Shown here: positions 61,017 through 64,000 of the stretch, one piece after another
Layout: each line of letters starts with the position of its first letter
Numbering within the stretch: the first letter of the stretch is position 1
Virus record (IMG/VR): IMGVR_UViG_3300021599_001992
Coordinates: 1 to 64,000 of that record
Source of the DNA: a virus
Length of the DNA stretch: 64,000 nt
Strand: one strand, 5' to 3'
The notes under the pieces: model-generated
What the model was told of the DNA's origin: nothing
Seen by the model: the letters and a program-made list of their open reading frames with translations, nothing else
Database searches by the model: none
Program-made: the position numbers and the translations under genes

Positions 61017-62852
61017 ATGGCAAGTAAAAAAATATCATATTCGGTAAGGGATTTTGCAGGATTAAGACAAGAGTTAACAACACTCTTTAAAAATTATTAT
61101 CCTGACTTGGTTAAAAATACAAATGATGCGTCAATTTTTTCTGTGATGCTTGATTTGAATGCTGCGGTTGCGGATAACTTACATCATCATATTGATAGAG
61201 TTTGGCAAGAAACAATGTTAGATTTCGCACAACAGAGACAATCTTTATTTCATATTGCTAAAACATATGGAATAAGATTACCTGGTGTTAGACCATCTGT
61301 TGCATTATGTGATTTTTCAATAAGCGTTCCAGTTAAAGGAGATAAAGAAGATGAAAGTTATTTAGGTGTTTTAAAAGCAGGTGCACAAGTATCGGGGGGA
61401 GGACAAATATTTGAAACGATAGAAGATTGTGATTTCTCTAATCCATTTAATAGTAAAGGAGAACCAAATAGGTTGAAAATTCCAATATTCGATGCAAATA
61501 ATAGATTACAATCATATAGAATCACTAAAAGAGAGGCTGTTGTTAATGGGGTTACAAGAATTTTTAGAAAAGTAATTACACAATTGGATCAGAAACCATT
61601 TTTAAAAATTTATTTACCTGAACAAAATGTTTTAGGTGTTACATCGGTTATACATAAAGAAGGAACAACATTTGCTGGAAACCCAACATCAACAGAATTT
61701 GATAGTTCGGTTAATAAATGGTATGAAGTGAAATCTTTAATTGAAGATAGAGTCTTTATACAAGACCCAACATCGGCATCAGACTCACAAAATTTAAAGG
61801 CTGGAAAGTTTATAAATGTTTCAAATAAGTTTATTACTGAATACACACCGGAAAATTATTTTCTATTAACTTTTGGATCGGGTACGGTAAATCCTTTAGA
61901 TAATTTAGACAATTACATCAATAACCAAATGAAAGTTAATATTGCAACTTATCTAAATAACTTTTCATTAGGTTCGGTTCCAAAAAATAATACAACATTG
62001 TTTATAAAATATAGAGTTGGTGGCGGTAAAGAAACTAACTTAGGTGTTAATGTTATTACAAATGTTGATGATGTTGAATTCAATGTAAATGGACCCAATT
62101 CAAGTATTAATACACAGGTTATTAATTCATTGACCGTAACAAATATCACACCGGCAGTGGGTGGTTCAGACCAACCTACCATAGAAGAAATAAGAAATAT
62201 GGTGGCATATAACTTTGCGGCACAAAATAGGGCAGTTACATTAAATGATTATAAATCAATTATTGAAACTATGCCGGCAACATTCGGAGCACCAGCAAAA
62301 GTTAATGTAATGGAAGAAAATAATAAGATAAAAGTTAATCTATTATCTTATGACGATAAAGGTAATTTAACAAATATTGTTTCTAACACATTGAAATCAA
62401 ATATTTTAAATTATCTAACGGAATATAAAATGATAAACGATTTTATTGAAATTGTTAGTGGTCAAGTTATTGATTTAAGTTTGAATATTGATATTAATAT
62501 TGATAGAAATTTTAATCAAACAGAAATTATACGAGAAACAATAGATACTGTAATTGATTATTTTTCAATAGATAAAAGAAAAATGGGAGACCCTCTTTTT
62601 GTAGGTAAACTAATGAGAGATATTGGAAATGTTACAGGTGTTGAAAACGTTATTGAAATTAAAGTATTCAATAAAATAGGAGGTCAATATTCAACTGCAC
62701 AAGTCATACAACCATACCTCGATCCTGCAACTAAAGAGATTAAACAAACTGATATGACAATAAGAATGGCGTCTAATCAAATCTTCCAAATTCGTTTTCC
62801 TGAAAAAGATATCTCAGTAAGGGTAAGAACCGTAGAAAACAATACATTTTAA
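61017..62852 (+). CDS. 6: Baseplate wedge protein gp6 (baseplate J-like)
   Basis: Forms the intertwined core of each baseplate wedge. The N-terminus has SYSVRDFAGLRQELTTLFKN, NDASIFSVMLDLNAAVADNL and HHHIDRVWQETMLDFAQQRQ, the usual opening of baseplate J proteins. Later, NITPAVGGSDQPTIEEIRNM, RAVTLNDYKSIIETMPATFG and ESGQ-like IVSGQVIDLSLNIDINID follow the gp6 order, and the C-terminus has FSIDKRKMGDPLFVGKLMRD. At 611 aa it is near T4 gp6 (660). It follows gp25 by 1 nt, and an inverted repeat follows it. Confidence 0.92.
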   Translation: MASKKISYSVRDFAGLRQELTTLFKNYYPDLVKNTNDASIFSVMLDLNAAVADNLHHHIDRVWQETMLDFAQQRQSLFHIAKTYGIRLPGVRPSVALCDFSISVPVKGDKEDESYLGVLKAGAQVSGGGQIFETIEDCDFSNPFNSKGEPNRLKIPIFDANNRLQSYRITKREAVVNGVTRIFRKVITQLDQKPFLKIYLPEQNVLGVTSVIHKEGTTFAGNPTSTEFDSSVNKWYEVKSLIEDRVFIQDPTSASDSQNLKAGKFINVSNKFITEYTPENYFLLTFGSGTVNPLDNLDNYINNQMKVNIATYLNNFSLGSVPKNNTTLFIKYRVGGGKETNLGVNVITNVDDVEFNVNGPNSSINTQVINSLTVTNITPAVGGSDQPTIEEIRNMVAYNFAAQNRAVTLNDYKSIIETMPATFGAPAKVNVMEENNKIKVNLLSYDDKGNLTNIVSNTLKSNILNYLTEYKMINDFIEIVSGQVIDLSLNIDINIDRNFNQTEIIRETIDTVIDYFSIDKRKMGDPLFVGKLMRDIGNVTGVENVIEIKVFNKIGGQYSTAQVIQPYLDPATKEIKQTDMTIRMASNQIFQIRFPEKDISVRVRTVENNTF

Positions 62853-62871
62853 ATTCTTTTTTGATTATAAT

Positions 62872-62901
62872 AATAGAAAATTCCATCTTTTCTATTTATT
62901 A
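62872..62901 (+). promoter_or_regulatory. Inverted repeat overlapping a late-promoter-like element
   Basis: AATAGAAAA (62872-62880) and TTTTCTATT (62888-62896) form a perfect 9-bp stem with a 7-nt loop. The right arm overlaps TATTTATTA (62893-62901), which ends 5 nt before the ATG at 62907. It could end gp6 mRNA, and/or control the promoter. Confidence 0.55.
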
Positions 62902-62906
62902 TAAGA

Positions 62907-64000
62907 ATGATACAAAAACATAGAATATCAACAGATATCGGTCGAGATAAAAAAATTTTAGTCGAACTAAATCAAAATTTCGACTTACTTGAAATTTTAT
63001 CATTAAAATTCAGTCAAAAAGATATATACGCCTCAGTTTGCTCTGATTATGGAGTAGTGTGTGGTAGAATTAGTGTAAATGACGGATTTGGTGTTCCAAA
63101 CGCAAAAGTTTCAATTTTCATACCATTATCAGATGAAGATAGTGATGATCCTGTTATTTCAGAACTATATCCATTTAAAAAAGTTAACGATAAGAATGAG
63201 GAAGGTTATAGATACAATCTATTACCAAGTAGAAAACAACACGGTGGTCATGAACCAACCGGTACTTTCCCTGATCAATTGGACATAATGACAAGGGAAG
63301 AGGTATTAGAGGTATATGAAAAATACTACAAATACACCGTCAAAACTAACGAAGCGGGTGATTTTATGATATGGGGTGTTCCTGTTGGAGAACAGGTTTT
63401 ACACGTAGATGTGGACTTATCAGATGTTGGATGTTTTTCATTAAGACCGTATGATTTTATAAAACAAGGAGAAGGTGTGGATAAATTTAAAAATTCTTAC
63501 ACTTTTAAAGCGTCACCCGATCTCGATTCTTTACCACAAATAAAAAGATTTGATAAAAATATTATAGTATATCCTTTTTGGGGTAATGAAGATTTATGTG
63601 AAATAGGTATCACAAGAACAGATTTCGATTTATCGGAAGTAGGTGTAAAAATTGAACCAAAGGCATATTTGATCGGAGGTATCTACACTGATACTGGAAA
63701 AAATAGTGTAAACAAGAATTGTGATGTAAGAAGAAAAATGGGTAGAAAATGCGACTTAACCACAAAAACGGGTAAGATCGAAGCAATAAGATTTACAACA
63801 GAAAGAGATCAAAATAATCGACCAATATTGGAGGTTTATCAAATAGATGAAGATATACCCGAGGATGGTGGGTTTGTATTTCCACTACCCATGAACATGG
63901 AATATGTGTACACAAATGAATTCGGTGAACTTGAAGTTACAAATGACACAAACAAAGGAATTCCAACTGCAGCGTGTTATAGGTTTAGGTTTAGTATGGA
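62907..64000 (+). CDS. Large baseplate-region protein with carboxypeptidase-regulatory-like domain (3' truncated by window)
   Basis: Open reading frame from the ATG at 62907 to the window end (364 codons, no stop). The start MIQKHRISTDIGRDKKILVE is followed by KFSQKDIYASVCSDYGVVCG, then RISVNDGFGVPNAKVSIFIP and, about 110 residues on, TNEAGDFMIWGVPVGEQVLH and VDVDLSDV. These are the first and last strands of an Ig-like/carboxypeptidase-regulatory-like beta sandwich with a ~100-residue insert. Later segments (YPFWGNEDLCEIGITRTDFD, AYLIGGIYTDTGKNSVNKNC) are not recognised. It follows gp25-gp6, so a further wedge or fibre-connecting component is likely. Probably continues well past the window. 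Confidence 0.72.
   Translation, partial: MIQKHRISTDIGRDKKILVELNQNFDLLEILSLKFSQKDIYASVCSDYGVVCGRISVNDGFGVPNAKVSIFIPLSDEDSDDPVISELYPFKKVNDKNEEGYRYNLLPSRKQHGGHEPTGTFPDQLDIMTREEVLEVYEKYYKYTVKTNEAGDFMIWGVPVGEQVLHVDVDLSDVGCFSLRPYDFIKQGEGVDKFKNSYTFKASPDLDSLPQIKRFDKNIIVYPFWGNEDLCEIGITRTDFDLSEVGVKIEPKAYLIGGIYTDTGKNSVNKNCDVRRKMGRKCDLTTKTGKIEAIRFTTERDQNNRPILEVYQIDEDIPEDGGFVFPLPMNMEYVYTNEFGELEVTNDTNKGIPTAACYRFRFSM

Overview
The window is a 64-kb piece of the genome of a contractile-tailed (T4-like) bacteriophage. It carries the C-terminus of a gp23-type major capsid protein, tail sheath (gp18), tail tube (gp19), baseplate wedge proteins gp25, gp6 and a gp53-like protein, hub proteins, the late sigma factor gp55, and a T4-type replication set (gp43 family-B polymerase, gp32 SSB, UvsX, Rnh-type 5' nuclease, gp41 helicase). 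The DNA is strongly AT-rich. A Bacteroidota host is inferred from three signs: starts generally lack a Shine-Dalgarno sequence, two genes sit directly behind promoters of the Bacteroides/Flavobacterium type (TTTG-N20-TAnnTTTG), and small genes resemble families common in Bacteroidota (DUF4494-like, DUF5522-like).

Layout. 1-1515 (+): major capsid end, terminator, a SAP-like small gene and dCMP deaminase. 1516-19608 (-): a long block of virion genes (probable internal-head proteins, OB-fold hub/spike protein, large structural proteins), gp55, then a glycan/nucleotide island with three glycosyltransferases, an FkbM-like methyltransferase, a hexapeptide acetyltransferase, PhoH and dUTPase, and finally more candidate internal or core proteins. 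19662-25573 (+): adhesin/tail-fibre genes with LamG-like folds and Thr/Pro linkers. 25669-28566 (+): DNA polymerase. 28563-29681 (-): neck-like protein. 29723-30775 (+): possible nuclease. 30755-32497 (-): SNF2 helicase. 32551-53170 (+): neck, sheath, tube, tail-assembly chaperone, tape measure, giant baseplate/hub proteins, small proteins. 53267-60485 (+): SSB, UvsX, Rnh, gp41, B12-type ribonucleotide reductase, DUF5522. 60563-64000 (+): gp25, gp6 and an open-ended baseplate protein.

How the parts work together. The replication block and nucleotide enzymes (dCMP deaminase, dUTPase, class II RNR) supply and copy DNA. gp55 should direct host RNA polymerase to late promoters. A candidate late element, TATTTAT(T/A)A, lies 2-17 nt before many starts on both strands, close enough to imply leaderless or nearly leaderless mRNAs. 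The same geometry is seen at the two host-type promoters.

Main things to look at: the leaderless promoter layout; a +1 frame extension of the tail-assembly chaperone just upstream of the tape measure, plus a second possible +1 junction at the tape-measure start; T4-like capsid-targeting N-termini on several minus-strand proteins; an OmpA-like domain inside a baseplate protein; a bacterial-type SSB tail on the gp32 homologue; and three genes absent from a simple ORF list (46-aa membrane protein, 53-aa ribbon-helix-helix candidate, open-ended 62907 gene). Terminase, portal, prohead protease and lysis genes are not in the window. I found no tRNA, CRISPR array, integrase or insertion sequence.
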